From an uncultured Clostridia bacterium (GTDB lineage Bacteria; Bacillota; Clostridia; Christensenellales; UBA1242), in assembly GCA_934746645.1 (NCBI GenBank), contig CAKVFE010000002.1:124001-188000 (forward strand): a stretch of 64,000 nucleotides of DNA, written 5' to 3'. The notes under the pieces were generated by a model. It saw only the letters and a list, made by a program, of their open reading frames with translations. It made no database searches and was not told the DNA's origin. The translations under genes were made by a program, and so were the position numbers. Below are positions 26,471 through 36,143 of the stretch, piece after piece. Every line of letters begins with the position of its first letter. Positions within the stretch are counted from its first letter, which is position 1.

Positions 26471-27616
26471 GTGGCAAAAAATTATTATGATGTTCTAGGT
26501 GTATCTAAAGATGCGTCTAGTGAAGAAATCAAATCTGCATATAAGCAATTAGCTAAAAAATATCACCCAGACCTAAACCACGAAGAGGGTGCAGCAGATA
26601 AGTTTAAAGAAATCAATGAAGCTTATGAAGTCTTAGGTGACGAAACTAAAAGAAAAAATTACGACACTTATGGCACTGCTAATCCTAATGGCTTTGGTGG
26701 TGGATTTAATGGTGGTCAAGGTGGCTTTAGTGGCGACTTTAACTTTGGTGGATTTGACGACTTATTTAATATGTTTGGTGGTGGATTTAGTAGCAACTTT
26801 GGTGGCTTCGGTGGTGGACAAAGAAGTACAGCAGTCAATGGAGAAGATATTGATGTCAAACTTAATTTGAGTTTTGAAGAAGCTGTATTTGGTTGTACTA
26901 AAGAAGTTAAAGTTACAAAGATAGAAGCTTGTGATAAGTGTAACGGAACTGGTGCTAAAAATGGTACTAAGTATACTACTTGTCCAGATTGTAATGGTAC
27001 AGGTACTGTTACATATACAGAGCAGTCTTTCTTAGGTAGAGTTATGCGTACTGGTGTATGTAAAACTTGTAACGGAACAGGTAAGAAGATTATTGAAAAG
27101 TGCGAAAGCTGTAATGGTGATGGATACAACAAAATCAATAAGACAATATCTTTAAAAGTTCCAGCTGGTATTGATAACGAACAAGTACTTACAATGCGTA
27201 ATGCAGGCAATGCTGGTATTAGAGGTGGCAAGAATGGAGATATTCATTTCTATGTTACTGTAAAACCACACAAATTGTTTACAAGAGATGGATATGATCT
27301 AAATCTTAAATTGTATGTACCATTTACATTATTGCTTACTGGTGGCGAATTAGAAGTTCCTTTGACTAAAGGTACAACTACAATTAAGATTCCAGAACTT
27401 ACTCAAAGCAATACAATATTTAAACTTAAAGGTAAGGGTATTAAGAATCTTAATTCAAATTCTTACGGTAACATCAATATTACTCTTGTCGGTGAGTCAC
27501 CTAAGTCAATTAATAAAGATACAAAACAATTACTTGAAAAACTTAGTGATAGTATAGATAAAGACAATTATTCTAGATATAAGAGTTATGTTAAAGACCT
27601 TAACTCATTAAAATAA
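26471..27616 (+). CDS. dnaJ: Chaperone protein DnaJ (Hsp40)
   Basis: 381 residues, GTG start after AAAGGAAA. The J domain carries HPD in KKYHPDLN (about 31-38). A Gly/Phe-rich region (about 75-120) follows, then four CxxCxGxG zinc repeats (CDKCNGTG, CPDCNGTG, CKTCNGTG, CESCNGDG, about 156-220) and the peptide-binding C domain. It stimulates the DnaK ATPase and delivers clients. The usual next gene, prmA, is absent; rsmE follows after a terminator. Confidence 0.97.
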   Translation: MAKNYYDVLGVSKDASSEEIKSAYKQLAKKYHPDLNHEEGAADKFKEINEAYEVLGDETKRKNYDTYGTANPNGFGGGFNGGQGGFSGDFNFGGFDDLFNMFGGGFSSNFGGFGGGQRSTAVNGEDIDVKLNLSFEEAVFGCTKEVKVTKIEACDKCNGTGAKNGTKYTTCPDCNGTGTVTYTEQSFLGRVMRTGVCKTCNGTGKKIIEKCESCNGDGYNKINKTISLKVPAGIDNEQVLTMRNAGNAGIRGGKNGDIHFYVTVKPHKLFTRDGYDLNLKLYVPFTLLLTGGELEVPLTKGTTTIKIPELTQSNTIFKLKGKGIKNLNSNSYGNINITLVGESPKSINKDTKQLLEKLSDSIDKDNYSRYKSYVKDLNSLK

Positions 27617-27652
27617 TTAGTTTTTACTATTGTCTGATTTTTGATTTACATT

Positions 27653-27685
27653 AAAAAACTACTAGAAAATCTAGTAGTTTTTTTT
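27653..27685 (+). terminator. Terminator of the hrcA operon
   Basis: Near-perfect 14-bp palindrome AAAAAACTACTAGA / TCTAGTAGTTTTTT, then more T residues. Confidence 0.9.
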
Positions 27686-27739
27686 GTATTGTGTTATTAA
27701 TTTGTTTCATAAAAAATTGATATATGATATCATAAATAT

Positions 27740-28462
27740 ATGAAAACTTTTTTTACAAAAAATATTAATAATGACATTGTTGTGCTTACCAATGACGAAC
27801 ATAATCATCTTAAAAATGTTATGCGTCTTAATGTAGGAGATAAAGTAAAAGTTGTATGTGGAGATCAATACAACTATTTTTGCACTATTTCCAATATTAG
27901 TAAAAACGAAAGCACATTAACAGTAGATTATAAAGAACTCAATACAGCCAATCCAAAAGTAAAACTCACTTGCTATATGGCCCTTATCAAAAATGACAAT
28001 TTAAGTCTTATTGTTCAAAAATTAACCGAACTTGGTTGTACCAATTTTGTACCATTTGAAAGTCAATATACAGTTAATAAAGATAAAGGTACTAAGGCTG
28101 ATAAGTTAAGTATAATAACAGAGCAGAGCATTAAACAGTGTGGTAGAAGTATACCTATGAATATAAGTTCTACTTACAAACTTAAAGATTTAGACCAATT
28201 ATTAGGTCAACACGATCTGATTGTTTTTGCTAATGAAACAGAAAAAAGTGTACCTTTACAACAAGTGCTGGATAACAATAAGGATGCTAAAGATATAGCT
28301 ATTATTGTTGGCTGTGAAGGTGGATTTGCACCAGATGAAATCAAATTTTTAATTGATAACAATGCTAAAAGTGTAACTTTAGGTAGTCGTATACTTAGAG
28401 CAGAAACTGCAAGCATAATGTTGTCAGCTATTATTTTAAACCATTTTAAGGAGTATTGCTAA
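27740..28462 (+). CDS. rsmE: 16S rRNA m3U1498 methyltransferase RsmE
   Basis: 240 residues. N-terminal PUA-like domain, then a SPOUT fold with IVGCEGGFAPDEI (about 193-205) and LGSRILRAETA (about 214-224), the family's SAM-knot motifs. It methylates U1498 of 16S rRNA. No Shine-Dalgarno is visible, and TATCAT ends 6 bases before the ATG, so the mRNA may be leaderless. It ends just before mtaB, with which it is probably cotranscribed. Confidence 0.93.
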   Translation: MKTFFTKNINNDIVVLTNDEHNHLKNVMRLNVGDKVKVVCGDQYNYFCTISNISKNESTLTVDYKELNTANPKVKLTCYMALIKNDNLSLIVQKLTELGCTNFVPFESQYTVNKDKGTKADKLSIITEQSIKQCGRSIPMNISSTYKLKDLDQLLGQHDLIVFANETEKSVPLQQVLDNNKDAKDIAIIVGCEGGFAPDEIKFLIDNNAKSVTLGSRILRAETASIMLSAIILNHFKEYC

Positions 28463-28467
28463 GTATT

Positions 28468-29739
28468 ATGCAAAATGATAAAATAACCCCAAAGAAAGCC
28501 TGTTTAATCAGTCTTGGGTGTAAAGTTAGTAAATATGAAATAGATTGTATGGCAAATATATTAAAAGATGCTGGCTGGGAAGTTACATTGCAACACGAAC
28601 CAGCAGATTTGTATATAGTCAATACTTGTGCTGTTACCAATGAAGGCGAAAAAAAATCAAGACAATATATATCAAAATTGTCTTCCTTAAATCCAAATGC
28701 AAAAATTATTGTTTGCGGTTGTGCTAGTGAAAATAATATAGACCAATTTAAAAAGCCTAATGTTGTATCAATAATAGGTAATGAAGGAAAAGAAAACATA
28801 CTTGACCTTATAGATAATCCAAGATTTGAAAAGTATCCTTTTTATCCAAAATATAATAAAGATGTTAAAAATCCTTTTAAATCTCAAACAAGAGCGTATT
28901 TAAAGATACAAGATGGTTGCAACAATTTTTGTTCTTATTGTTTAATACCTTATGTTAGGGGTAGAAGTAGATCAAGAGAGTTTGAAGATATTATGAAAGA
29001 AGCAGAAGTTTTGAGCCAATCAAACTCTGAGATTGTTCTTACCGGTATTGATATGTCAAGCTTCAAAATTGACAACGAATTGGGTTTAGGCAAGCTTGTA
29101 TATGCTATGCACAATTTGCCTGCCAGAATCCGTATAGGAAGCTTAGAGGTTAATGTTATTACTCCACAATTTTTGGAATACTTAAAACTTACTCCTAACT
29201 TCTGTCCACAATTTCACTTGAGTTTGCAAAGTGGTAGTGATACTGTTTTAAAACGAATGAATAGACATTATACAAAAACAGAATATTTGGAAAAAGTTAA
29301 TCTTATTAAACAATATTTTCCATTAGCCAATATTACTACAGATGTTATTGTTGGTTTTGCTGGCGAAACAGATGAAGAGTTTGAAGAAACTTGTGATACC
29401 TGTATAAAAGCAGGGTTTGGTAATATGCATATATTCCCATATTCAAAGCGTAAGGGCACAATGGCTTACAACCTTCCAGTTCCTAATGGAAACATTGTTA
29501 AGGCTAGAATAAAGAAATTGGAAGAGATTAGAACACAACTTTGCAATAGTTATTTTCAACTAATAACTGGTAAAACTTTTGAACTTTTAGTTGAAGAAAA
29601 AGAAGATGAATATTTTACTGGTTATACTGAAAATTATGTGAAAGTTTACACTAAGGATAATTTGGAAATTAACAAATTTTATAAGGTTAAAATGCTAGAA
29701 CCTTTTAAACAAGGTATGCTTGTTGAAGTAGTTAAATAA
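28468..29739 (+). CDS. mtaB: tRNA t6A37 methylthiotransferase MtaB
   Basis: 423 residues from ATG 28468; a TTG at 28456 would be only 2 bases from the AAGGAG site, the ATG is 14 away, so the start is uncertain. The N-terminal UPF0004 domain carries LGCKVSKYE, NTCAVT and CGCAS cysteines. The radical SAM motif is GCNNFCSYCLIPYVRGRSRSR and a TRAM-like C terminus follows. It converts t6A37 to ms2t6A in ANN-decoding tRNAs. Following rsmE is the conserved Firmicute order. Confidence 0.93.
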   Translation: MQNDKITPKKACLISLGCKVSKYEIDCMANILKDAGWEVTLQHEPADLYIVNTCAVTNEGEKKSRQYISKLSSLNPNAKIIVCGCASENNIDQFKKPNVVSIIGNEGKENILDLIDNPRFEKYPFYPKYNKDVKNPFKSQTRAYLKIQDGCNNFCSYCLIPYVRGRSRSREFEDIMKEAEVLSQSNSEIVLTGIDMSSFKIDNELGLGKLVYAMHNLPARIRIGSLEVNVITPQFLEYLKLTPNFCPQFHLSLQSGSDTVLKRMNRHYTKTEYLEKVNLIKQYFPLANITTDVIVGFAGETDEEFEETCDTCIKAGFGNMHIFPYSKRKGTMAYNLPVPNGNIVKARIKKLEEIRTQLCNSYFQLITGKTFELLVEEKEDEYFTGYTENYVKVYTKDNLEINKFYKVKMLEPFKQGMLVEVVK

Positions 29740-29909
29740 TAGAACCGATATTAATAATTTCTTAATACAAATTAAATATAAGTTAATATAAATATTAAAT
29801 GAAATTTTTTGATAAAATGACTATTGTTTGACAATAAATTTGTTTAATAAACTAAATTATAAAATAAAATAATTAAATAAAAAATAAAGATTACATATAG
29901 GAGTTAATT

Positions 29910-30314
29910 ATGGATAATTGTATTTTTTGCAAAATATTAAAAGGTGAGATACCAAGTTCTAAGATTTATGAAAATGAAAAAACTTATGCGTTTTTAGATA
30001 TATCTGGTGATTATTATGGGCATACATTAGTTATCCCTAAATGTCATTGTACCAATGTACTAGATTGTCCAAAAGATTATTTGGAAGCAGTCATAAACAC
30101 TGTTCAATTAGTATCCAATCATTATGTCAATGATTGTGGATTTGATGGTGTTAATATTCTTAATGCTAGTGGTACAAGTGCAGAGCAAAGCGTTATGCAT
30201 TTACATTTTCATATTATCCCTAGAAAAACAAATGATGGATTGCATACATATCCTACTAGAGAAAATCAAGGCTATGATATGAAAGCAACAATGGAACATC
30301 TTAAACTTAAATAA
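29910..30314 (+). CDS. hinT: HIT family purine nucleoside phosphoramidase
   Basis: 134 residues, start after TAGGAG. Hint-type features: N-terminal CIFCKI, LDISGDYYGHTLVIPK, and the histidine triad HLHFHIIPR (about 107-115). It hydrolyses adenosine 5'-phosphoramidates and related nucleotides in the cytoplasm. It stands between mtaB and rpsU. The 170 bases upstream contain no gene. Confidence 0.92.
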   Translation: MDNCIFCKILKGEIPSSKIYENEKTYAFLDISGDYYGHTLVIPKCHCTNVLDCPKDYLEAVINTVQLVSNHYVNDCGFDGVNILNASGTSAEQSVMHLHFHIIPRKTNDGLHTYPTRENQGYDMKATMEHLKLK

Positions 30315-30328
30315 AATATAATTTTCTC

Positions 30329-30357
30329 TTGACATTTTGTCTTTATATAGGTATTAT
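30329..30357 (+). promoter_or_regulatory. rpsU promoter
   Basis: TTGACA, 17 bases, TATTAT; the transcript should start about 30 bases before the rpsU ATG. Confidence 0.85.
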
Positions 30358-30392
30358 ATTTAAGAATTTATTATAAGTGGGTGAAAAAATCA

Positions 30393-30581
30393 ATGTCAAC
30401 AGTTAGAGTTGGAGAAAACGAAAATGTTGAAAGCGCTATCAAGCGTTTTAAGCGTAAATGTCAAAAAGACGGCATTATTGGTGATCTTCGTAAACACGAA
30501 GCTTACGAAAAACCAAGCGTAAAGCGTAAAAAGAAAACTAAAGCTGCTATCAAGCGTAACAAGAAAAACAGTAGAGTTTAA
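30393..30581 (+). CDS. rpsU: 30S ribosomal protein S21
   Basis: 62 residues. ATG 30393 is chosen because S21 proteins begin with STVRVGENE-like sequence; a GTG at 30381 is an alternative. The helix ESAIKRFKRKCQKDGI is followed by a strongly basic tail (KRKKKTKAAIKRNKKN). It binds the 30S platform. It is a single gene with promoter and terminator; the usual neighbour yqeY is absent. Confidence 0.95.
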   Translation: MSTVRVGENENVESAIKRFKRKCQKDGIIGDLRKHEAYEKPSVKRKKKTKAAIKRNKKNSRV

Positions 30582-30593
30582 TTGTTAATAATG

Positions 30594-30624
30594 ACAAGGA
30601 TATTTATATATCCTTGTTTTTTTA
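30594..30624 (+). terminator. Terminator of rpsU
   Basis: A perfect 10-bp stem ACAAGGATAT / ATATCCTTGT with a 4-base loop, then T7. Confidence 0.9.
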
Positions 30625-30907
30625 TTTTCTTAATATGTTATATAACTAAACAAACTAATTATGTTTTGTTGATACAATTAGTTGCTTTCAATGATAAATA
30701 ATAAATGATAAATAATAAATATAAAATATTAAATTTAAATAATATTCTATTTTGTTTGTTTCTTTTAGATTAGATACACAATATTGTCGAAATATAACCA
30801 ATTTAGACTTCTTTTGTAATTATTAAATGTAGTTAAAATAATTGCTTTCTTTTTTATATTTTCCATATTAAACTGAAGTCAATTAATTACAAGGAGTTAA
30901 AAGTTTT

Positions 30908-31294
30908 ATGGGTAACAATAATTTAAAAAGTATGGCAAGCATTGCTAAAGAACGCTTAAAACGAGGTTTATATACAAATGCAGAAAAGATAAAAGCAAGG
31001 AATGCTATGAATGTTAATAGCTATTTTATCAAAAATCTTAATGCTTTAAAGAAGATTAATTCTAAAGCTGAGTTTAAATATATTTCAAACGAAATTGATG
31101 ATGAATTTGTAGATAATGTATATACAATTCTTAATAGTCCAACTGAAGTATTTAATCCTATTGGTAGGTTAGTTGATCAAAAATTGTATGATTCGCTAAG
31201 TGACATTGAAAAACAATTTTATATTCTTAACATTGCAGATAAGTACAATAAAATTAAATCCGAATATTTAGAATCATATTCAAAAATAAGCTAA
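30908..31294 (+). CDS. Small helical protein, unknown function
   Basis: 128 residues, AAGGAG 12 bases before the ATG. It is basic and helical with no membrane segment. The N terminus (ASIAKERLKRGLY) and the C-terminal helix (LSDIEKQFYILNIADKYNKIK) look like two amphipathic ends around a polar middle. I recognise no domain. The gene lies alone between rpsU and pcrA with about 280 and 350 bases of AT-rich DNA on either side. Base composition matches its neighbours. Confidence 0.6.
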   Translation: MGNNNLKSMASIAKERLKRGLYTNAEKIKARNAMNVNSYFIKNLNALKKINSKAEFKYISNEIDDEFVDNVYTILNSPTEVFNPIGRLVDQKLYDSLSDIEKQFYILNIADKYNKIKSEYLESYSKIS

Positions 31295-31582
31295 TGCTAC
31301 GATTAATTGTTTTTATATGCTAATTGTTTTATTTTAAGATATTATCAATATTTAATTATAGTATTAATAGTAAAAATTACTAAAGTTGATGTTTTAGATA
31401 AAAGTTTACAAAAGGTTATCAAAAAAAGTTAACAAATCATTAATTTTATTGTTTATATTATTAAATAAATATATAAATAGTTATAAAAATAATGCGTGAA
31501 TAATAACAAAATTAAACCATAGCAAATATAAAAATTTAGCATCAGCAAAATGTATAAAAGTGTTTATTACTATGTATACTAA

Positions 31583-31611
31583 TTGCTTAAAACTCTCAAA
31601 TTTGATATAAT
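31583..31611 (+). promoter_or_regulatory. pcrA promoter
   Basis: TTGCTT, 17 bases, TATAAT. The predicted start near 31618 leaves a leader of about 22 bases containing GGGAG. The -10 lies in the loop of a 14-bp inverted repeat. Confidence 0.7.
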
Positions 31612-31640
31612 CAGTTGATTATTAATTTGGGAGTTTTTTT
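31589..31640 (+). terminator. 14-bp inverted repeat with T run, wrapped around pcrA -10
   Basis: AAAACTCTCAAATT (31589-31602) pairs with AATTTGGGAGTTTT (31624-31637, one G-T), followed by T residues up to the ATG. For transcripts from upstream it would be a terminator; for pcrA its 3' arm supplies the Shine-Dalgarno GGGAG. It could also be an operator. Confidence 0.6.
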
Positions 31641-33959
31641 ATGCTAGATTCACTTAATGAAGAACAAATTAAACCTGCTATGGATACTGATGGAGCAATA
31701 CTTGTAACTGCAGGTGCAGGTAGTGGAAAAACAAGATTGTTGACTGAAAGAATTAGTTATCTTATTAAGGAATGTGGCGTAGACCCATACAATATACTGG
31801 CTATCACTTTCACCAATAAAGCAACCAATGAAATGCGTGAGCGTATTTTAAAATTTTGTCCATCTGCTGATAGTCTATGGATATCAACATTTCATAGTAT
31901 GTGTGCCAGAATTTTGAGAGAAAATATCTCAGCATTAGATGGTTTTAATAGATTTTTTACAATTTATGATACTACAGATAAAGATAAACTATTAAAAAAG
32001 ATTGTCAGTGATTTAGGTTTCGAGAGTGATAGAGTAAAAGATTTTGCTTGCGAAATTGACAAAGCAAAAAATCTCGGATTTGACCCAGACGAATATTATC
32101 AAATTACCGAATTTAAAAGTGATGCAATGGATACTAAAAAAGTGTATTCTGCATACCAAAATGAATTAAAAAATAACAATGCTTTAGATTTTGATGATTT
32201 GCTAGTAAAAACATTAGAATTATTTAAACATTGTCCTAACATTTTAAGAAGATACCAAGAAAGATTTAGATATATACATATTGATGAGTTTCAAGATACC
32301 AATCTTGTACAGTATAAAATAGCAAAATGTCTTGCTGGATACCATAAAAACATATTTGTTGTTGGTGATGAAGATCAATGCATTTATGGTTGGCGTGGTG
32401 CTAATATTGAAAATATTATGAATTTTAGACAAGACTTCGATAATGTTAAGTGTTATAAACTAGAAAGAAATTATAGAAGTACTAAAAATATACTTAATAT
32501 TGCTAATAAACTTATCAAAAACAATACATCTCGTATTGAAAAAGTTTTGTGGACTGATAATGAAGAAGGAGAACTTCCGGTATATTTTTCAGCTTATGAC
32601 GAAACTAAAGAAGCCGAATATGTTGCTGGTTCTATCTACAATCTTATCAATCGTGGTGTTCAACCTAATCAAATAGCTATTTTGTTTAGATTGAGTGCTA
32701 TAAGTAGGCTTATTGAAGAAAAATTGCTAAGTTACAATTTGCCTTATGTTGTGTCTGGTATATTTAAATTCTTTGAAAGAGCTGAAATTAAAAATGTTTT
32801 GGCATATTTAAGATTGACCGTAAACCCAAAAGATAACGAAAGTTTGAAACGAATAATCAATTTCCCTAAGCGTGGTATTGGTAATGTTAGTATAGAAAAA
32901 ATAGAATCTTTAGCAAAATCAAATGGTGTAAGTATGCTTGATGTGGTTTTGGGCGATTATGATTTGCCTAAAGCTTTAAAAGAAAAATTGGAAAGCTTAA
33001 AGTATGTTTATACCAATTTACCTGATAGCAAAGAAGGTATGTACAATTTCTGTGAAAAGTTAGTCAAAAATGCAGAAATATATGGTGCATACAACAAACA
33101 AGACGATGAAGATAATGATAGATTGCTTAACATTTCACAATTAATGCAGTCAATTAAGTCTTTTGAAAATCAAAATCCGAATAGTGAATTATCTGATTAT
33201 CTAGAAAGTATCACATTACAAAATAGTATAGAAGAAACAGATGATGCCAATAATTCGGTAAGTGTAAGTACTATACACGCATCTAAAGGGCTAGAATTTG
33301 ATTATGTCTACATTATGGGTGCAGAAGAAGGACTATTCCCAATATCTAGGGCAGTAGGACTAGATGACGAAATTGAAGAAGAAAGAAGACTTATGTATGT
33401 TGCTATAACAAGAGCAAGAAAAAAAGTGTTTATAACTAATGCTAAATCAAGATATTTGTATCACGACAGAAGTTATACAACGCCATCTAGATTTATAAAA
33501 GAAATGGATTTGTTACCAAAACGCACAGAAGTTAATACTGGTTATGGTGACGGATATAGTTCATATAACAAATCTAGTTATAGTGGATACAATTCAAATT
33601 ATGGTGGTGGATACAACCGTAGTATTGAATATAATTACAATAACTCTAGCTACAATTCTAACAAAACAACAATGTATAATAATACCGATAGTATGTATAA
33701 TTATGCAAACGACACAAGCGAAAAAGTGTCAACAAATTTACAAGATTTAATGGTTAAAAAAATATCTAATCAAAAAAATAATTATGACGGATATACAGTA
33801 GGAACACAAGTTTTACACCCAAAATTTGGAATAGGTACAATTATAAAAAGCAATTTATCTGGTGCTTCTCCTGATGTTACTGTTGACTTTGGTAAATTTG
33901 GTAATAAGACAATGTCATTGTCTATAGCTCCATTGCAGATATTGAAAAAGAAACAATAA
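31641..33959 (+). CDS. pcrA: ATP-dependent DNA helicase PcrA (UvrD/Rep family)
   Basis: 772 residues. SF1A motifs in order: GAGSGKT (about 29-35), TFTNKATNEM, DEFQDTN, GDEDQCIYGWRGA, ERNYRST, VSTIHASKGLEFD and LMYVAITRARKK. The C terminus is the Tudor-like PcrA domain (GTQVLHPKFGIGTI). Between helicase core and Tudor (about 634-693) lies a Tyr/Asn/Ser/Gly-rich low-complexity stretch. PcrA displaces RNA polymerase and recombinase and works in repair. ligA follows, as in Bacillus. Confidence 0.95.
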   Translation: MLDSLNEEQIKPAMDTDGAILVTAGAGSGKTRLLTERISYLIKECGVDPYNILAITFTNKATNEMRERILKFCPSADSLWISTFHSMCARILRENISALDGFNRFFTIYDTTDKDKLLKKIVSDLGFESDRVKDFACEIDKAKNLGFDPDEYYQITEFKSDAMDTKKVYSAYQNELKNNNALDFDDLLVKTLELFKHCPNILRRYQERFRYIHIDEFQDTNLVQYKIAKCLAGYHKNIFVVGDEDQCIYGWRGANIENIMNFRQDFDNVKCYKLERNYRSTKNILNIANKLIKNNTSRIEKVLWTDNEEGELPVYFSAYDETKEAEYVAGSIYNLINRGVQPNQIAILFRLSAISRLIEEKLLSYNLPYVVSGIFKFFERAEIKNVLAYLRLTVNPKDNESLKRIINFPKRGIGNVSIEKIESLAKSNGVSMLDVVLGDYDLPKALKEKLESLKYVYTNLPDSKEGMYNFCEKLVKNAEIYGAYNKQDDEDNDRLLNISQLMQSIKSFENQNPNSELSDYLESITLQNSIEETDDANNSVSVSTIHASKGLEFDYVYIMGAEEGLFPISRAVGLDDEIEEERRLMYVAITRARKKVFITNAKSRYLYHDRSYTTPSRFIKEMDLLPKRTEVNTGYGDGYSSYNKSSYSGYNSNYGGGYNRSIEYNYNNSSYNSNKTTMYNNTDSMYNYANDTSEKVSTNLQDLMVKKISNQKNNYDGYTVGTQVLHPKFGIGTIIKSNLSGASPDVTVDFGKFGNKTMSLSIAPLQILKKKQ

Positions 33960-34058
33960 TAGATATAAATATATAACTAATAAAAGATATTAAAACATAA
34001 CTAAATTATTTAAAATAATTGCATAAATATACATTATCAAATTATTTTCGAGGAAATT

Positions 34059-36014
34059 ATGGATAAGATTAAACGAATAAAAGAATTAATCACACAACTA
34101 AATAAATACAATTATTATTACTATGTATTAGACAATCCAATCATTGCTGATAGAGAATATGATGCTATATATGACGAATTGGTTGCACTAGAGAAAGAAA
34201 CTGGTGTAGTTTTGCCTGATAGCCCTACAAAACAAGTAGGAGATACTGTTCTTGAAGGATTTAAAAAATTTACACATATTACAAAGTTATATTCTTTGGA
34301 AAAATGCAACAATTTTGAAGAATTGGAAAGTTGGGTTAATAATATTACCAACACTTATGGCAAACAAACATATTCACTAGAATACAAATTTGACGGTCTT
34401 AGAATATCCATTACTTACGAAAATGGTAGATTAGTTACAGCTGCTACTAGAGGAAATGGCTATATTGGGGAAGATGTTACACAACAAGTGCTTACTATAA
34501 AGAGTGTACCAGTTACTATCCCATATCAACAAAAAATTGTCGTTGAAGGCGAAGCAATGATAAAATTAAGTGATTTGGCAGAGTACAATCGTACTGCTTT
34601 AGAACCACTAAAAAATGCTCGTAATGCAGCTGCAGGTGCTATTAGAAATTTAGACCCACGAGTTACTGGTAGTCGTAATTTAAGTATGTTTTTCTATGGA
34701 ATCCCATATATTGAAGGAAAAACATTTGATACACACATAGAAATAATGCAATTTTTAAAAGATAATGGTTTCCCTGTGTATGATTATCAAAAAATTGTTT
34801 CTAATATTGATGATATTGAAAGAGAAATTGACAATATTGACATGACAAAAAAGAATTTAGATATTCTTATTGATGGTGCAGTATTAAAAATTATTGATTT
34901 AAAAGTTAGAGAAAAACTTGGTTTTACAGCCAAATTTCCTAAATGGGCTGTTGCTTATAAATTTGAAGCTCAAGAACTTACTACAACACTTAACAATGTT
35001 GTATGGCAAGTTGGTCGTACAGGCAAACTTACTCCTATAGGGGAAGTCGACCCTATAGAACTTGCAGGTGCAACAGTAAAAAGAGCGACCCTAAATAACT
35101 ATGGTGATATTGTTAGAAAGGGTGTAAAAATCAATTCTAAAGTGTTTGTAAGAAGAAGCAACGAAGTTATACCTGAGATTTTAAAAGTAGCAAGTATTGA
35201 TGATAGTTGTTATGATATAGTTAAACCAACTATTTGTCCAAGCTGTGGTACACCATTAATTGAAGATGGAGCCAATTTGTTCTGTCCTAATTATTATGGT
35301 TGTCCAGACCAAATTGATCAGCGTATAGACCATTATGCTTCTAGGAACGCTATGAATATTGAGGGTATAAGTGAAAAAACAATAGAAATGCTTCGTACTA
35401 CTTTAAACCTTCATTCTGTTGTAGATTTGTATCATTTGGATAAAGAAGATTTAAAGAAACTTGATAAGTTTAAAGATAAAAAGAGTAACAATCTAATCAA
35501 TAGTATTGAAAAGAGCAAAACCCCTAAATTTAGCAATTTTATATATGCTTTAGGTATACTTGGTGTTGGCGAAAAAACTGCAAAAGATTTGGCTAAAAAG
35601 TTTAAAAATTTAGACGAACTTAAATCTGCAACAATAGAGCAACTTATAAGCATAAATGATATAGGACAAGTAATAGCACAAAATATTGTTGATTATTTCT
35701 TGGATCCAAATCAGTTAAAATTGATATCAGACCTTTTAGATTCTGGTGTAAATATTCAATATTCTAATATGGACACAACAACCAATCCTAATTTTACCAA
35801 TAAAACTATTGTATTGACTGGTGACCTTAACAATTACACTCGTACCGAACTTACCAATTTATTAGAAAGTTTTGGTGCAAAAGTCACAAGTTCAGTAAGT
35901 AAAAATACTGATTTGGTTATTGTGGGCGACAATCCGGGTAGCAAATTTAATAAGGCTAAGGAACTTGGCATAACTATAATGTATGAGCCAGAACTTATTG
36001 AAAAATTAAAATAA
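34059..36014 (+). CDS. ligA: NAD+-dependent DNA ligase
   Basis: 651 residues, start after GAGGAA. Adenylation domain with the catalytic lysine in EYKFDGLRIS (about 109-118; family KxDG, here preceded by Tyr rather than Pro/Ala). The OB fold contains VGRTGKLTPIGEVDP, the zinc finger CPSCG...CPNYYGC four Cys, then HhH repeats and a C-terminal BRCT domain (IVLTGDLNNYTRTEL, about 586-600). It seals nicks in replication and repair. The pcrA-ligA pair is conserved in Firmicutes; gatCAB does not follow. Confidence 0.95.
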   Translation: MDKIKRIKELITQLNKYNYYYYVLDNPIIADREYDAIYDELVALEKETGVVLPDSPTKQVGDTVLEGFKKFTHITKLYSLEKCNNFEELESWVNNITNTYGKQTYSLEYKFDGLRISITYENGRLVTAATRGNGYIGEDVTQQVLTIKSVPVTIPYQQKIVVEGEAMIKLSDLAEYNRTALEPLKNARNAAAGAIRNLDPRVTGSRNLSMFFYGIPYIEGKTFDTHIEIMQFLKDNGFPVYDYQKIVSNIDDIEREIDNIDMTKKNLDILIDGAVLKIIDLKVREKLGFTAKFPKWAVAYKFEAQELTTTLNNVVWQVGRTGKLTPIGEVDPIELAGATVKRATLNNYGDIVRKGVKINSKVFVRRSNEVIPEILKVASIDDSCYDIVKPTICPSCGTPLIEDGANLFCPNYYGCPDQIDQRIDHYASRNAMNIEGISEKTIEMLRTTLNLHSVVDLYHLDKEDLKKLDKFKDKKSNNLINSIEKSKTPKFSNFIYALGILGVGEKTAKDLAKKFKNLDELKSATIEQLISINDIGQVIAQNIVDYFLDPNQLKLISDLLDSGVNIQYSNMDTTTNPNFTNKTIVLTGDLNNYTRTELTNLLESFGAKVTSSVSKNTDLVIVGDNPGSKFNKAKELGITIMYEPELIEKLK

Positions 36015-36081
36015 CATAGTTAAAATCACGATAATTATTAAAAAATTTTGATAAAAATATGATAAATTTTTTAAAAAGTAC

Positions 36082-36110
36082 TTTATTTATAACTCTAATA
36101 TTGGTATACT
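36082..36110 (+). promoter_or_regulatory. rpoZ promoter
   Basis: TTTATT, 17 bases, TATACT, with an extended TGG before the -10. Confidence 0.6.
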
Positions 36111-36143
36111 ATATTAGTATTAAATATATAAAGAGGCATAATT

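Larger units (their letters stand above)
31295..31640. other. Intergenic region before pcrA
   Basis: 346 AT-rich bases without a reading frame. The only structure is the inverted repeat and core promoter at its right end (31583-31640). Confidence 0.6.

Noticed and set aside
26716..27231. 171-codon minus-strand frame opposite dnaJ
   Set aside because: Antisense of the Gly/Phe and zinc repeats, giving artificial Pro/Leu repeats.
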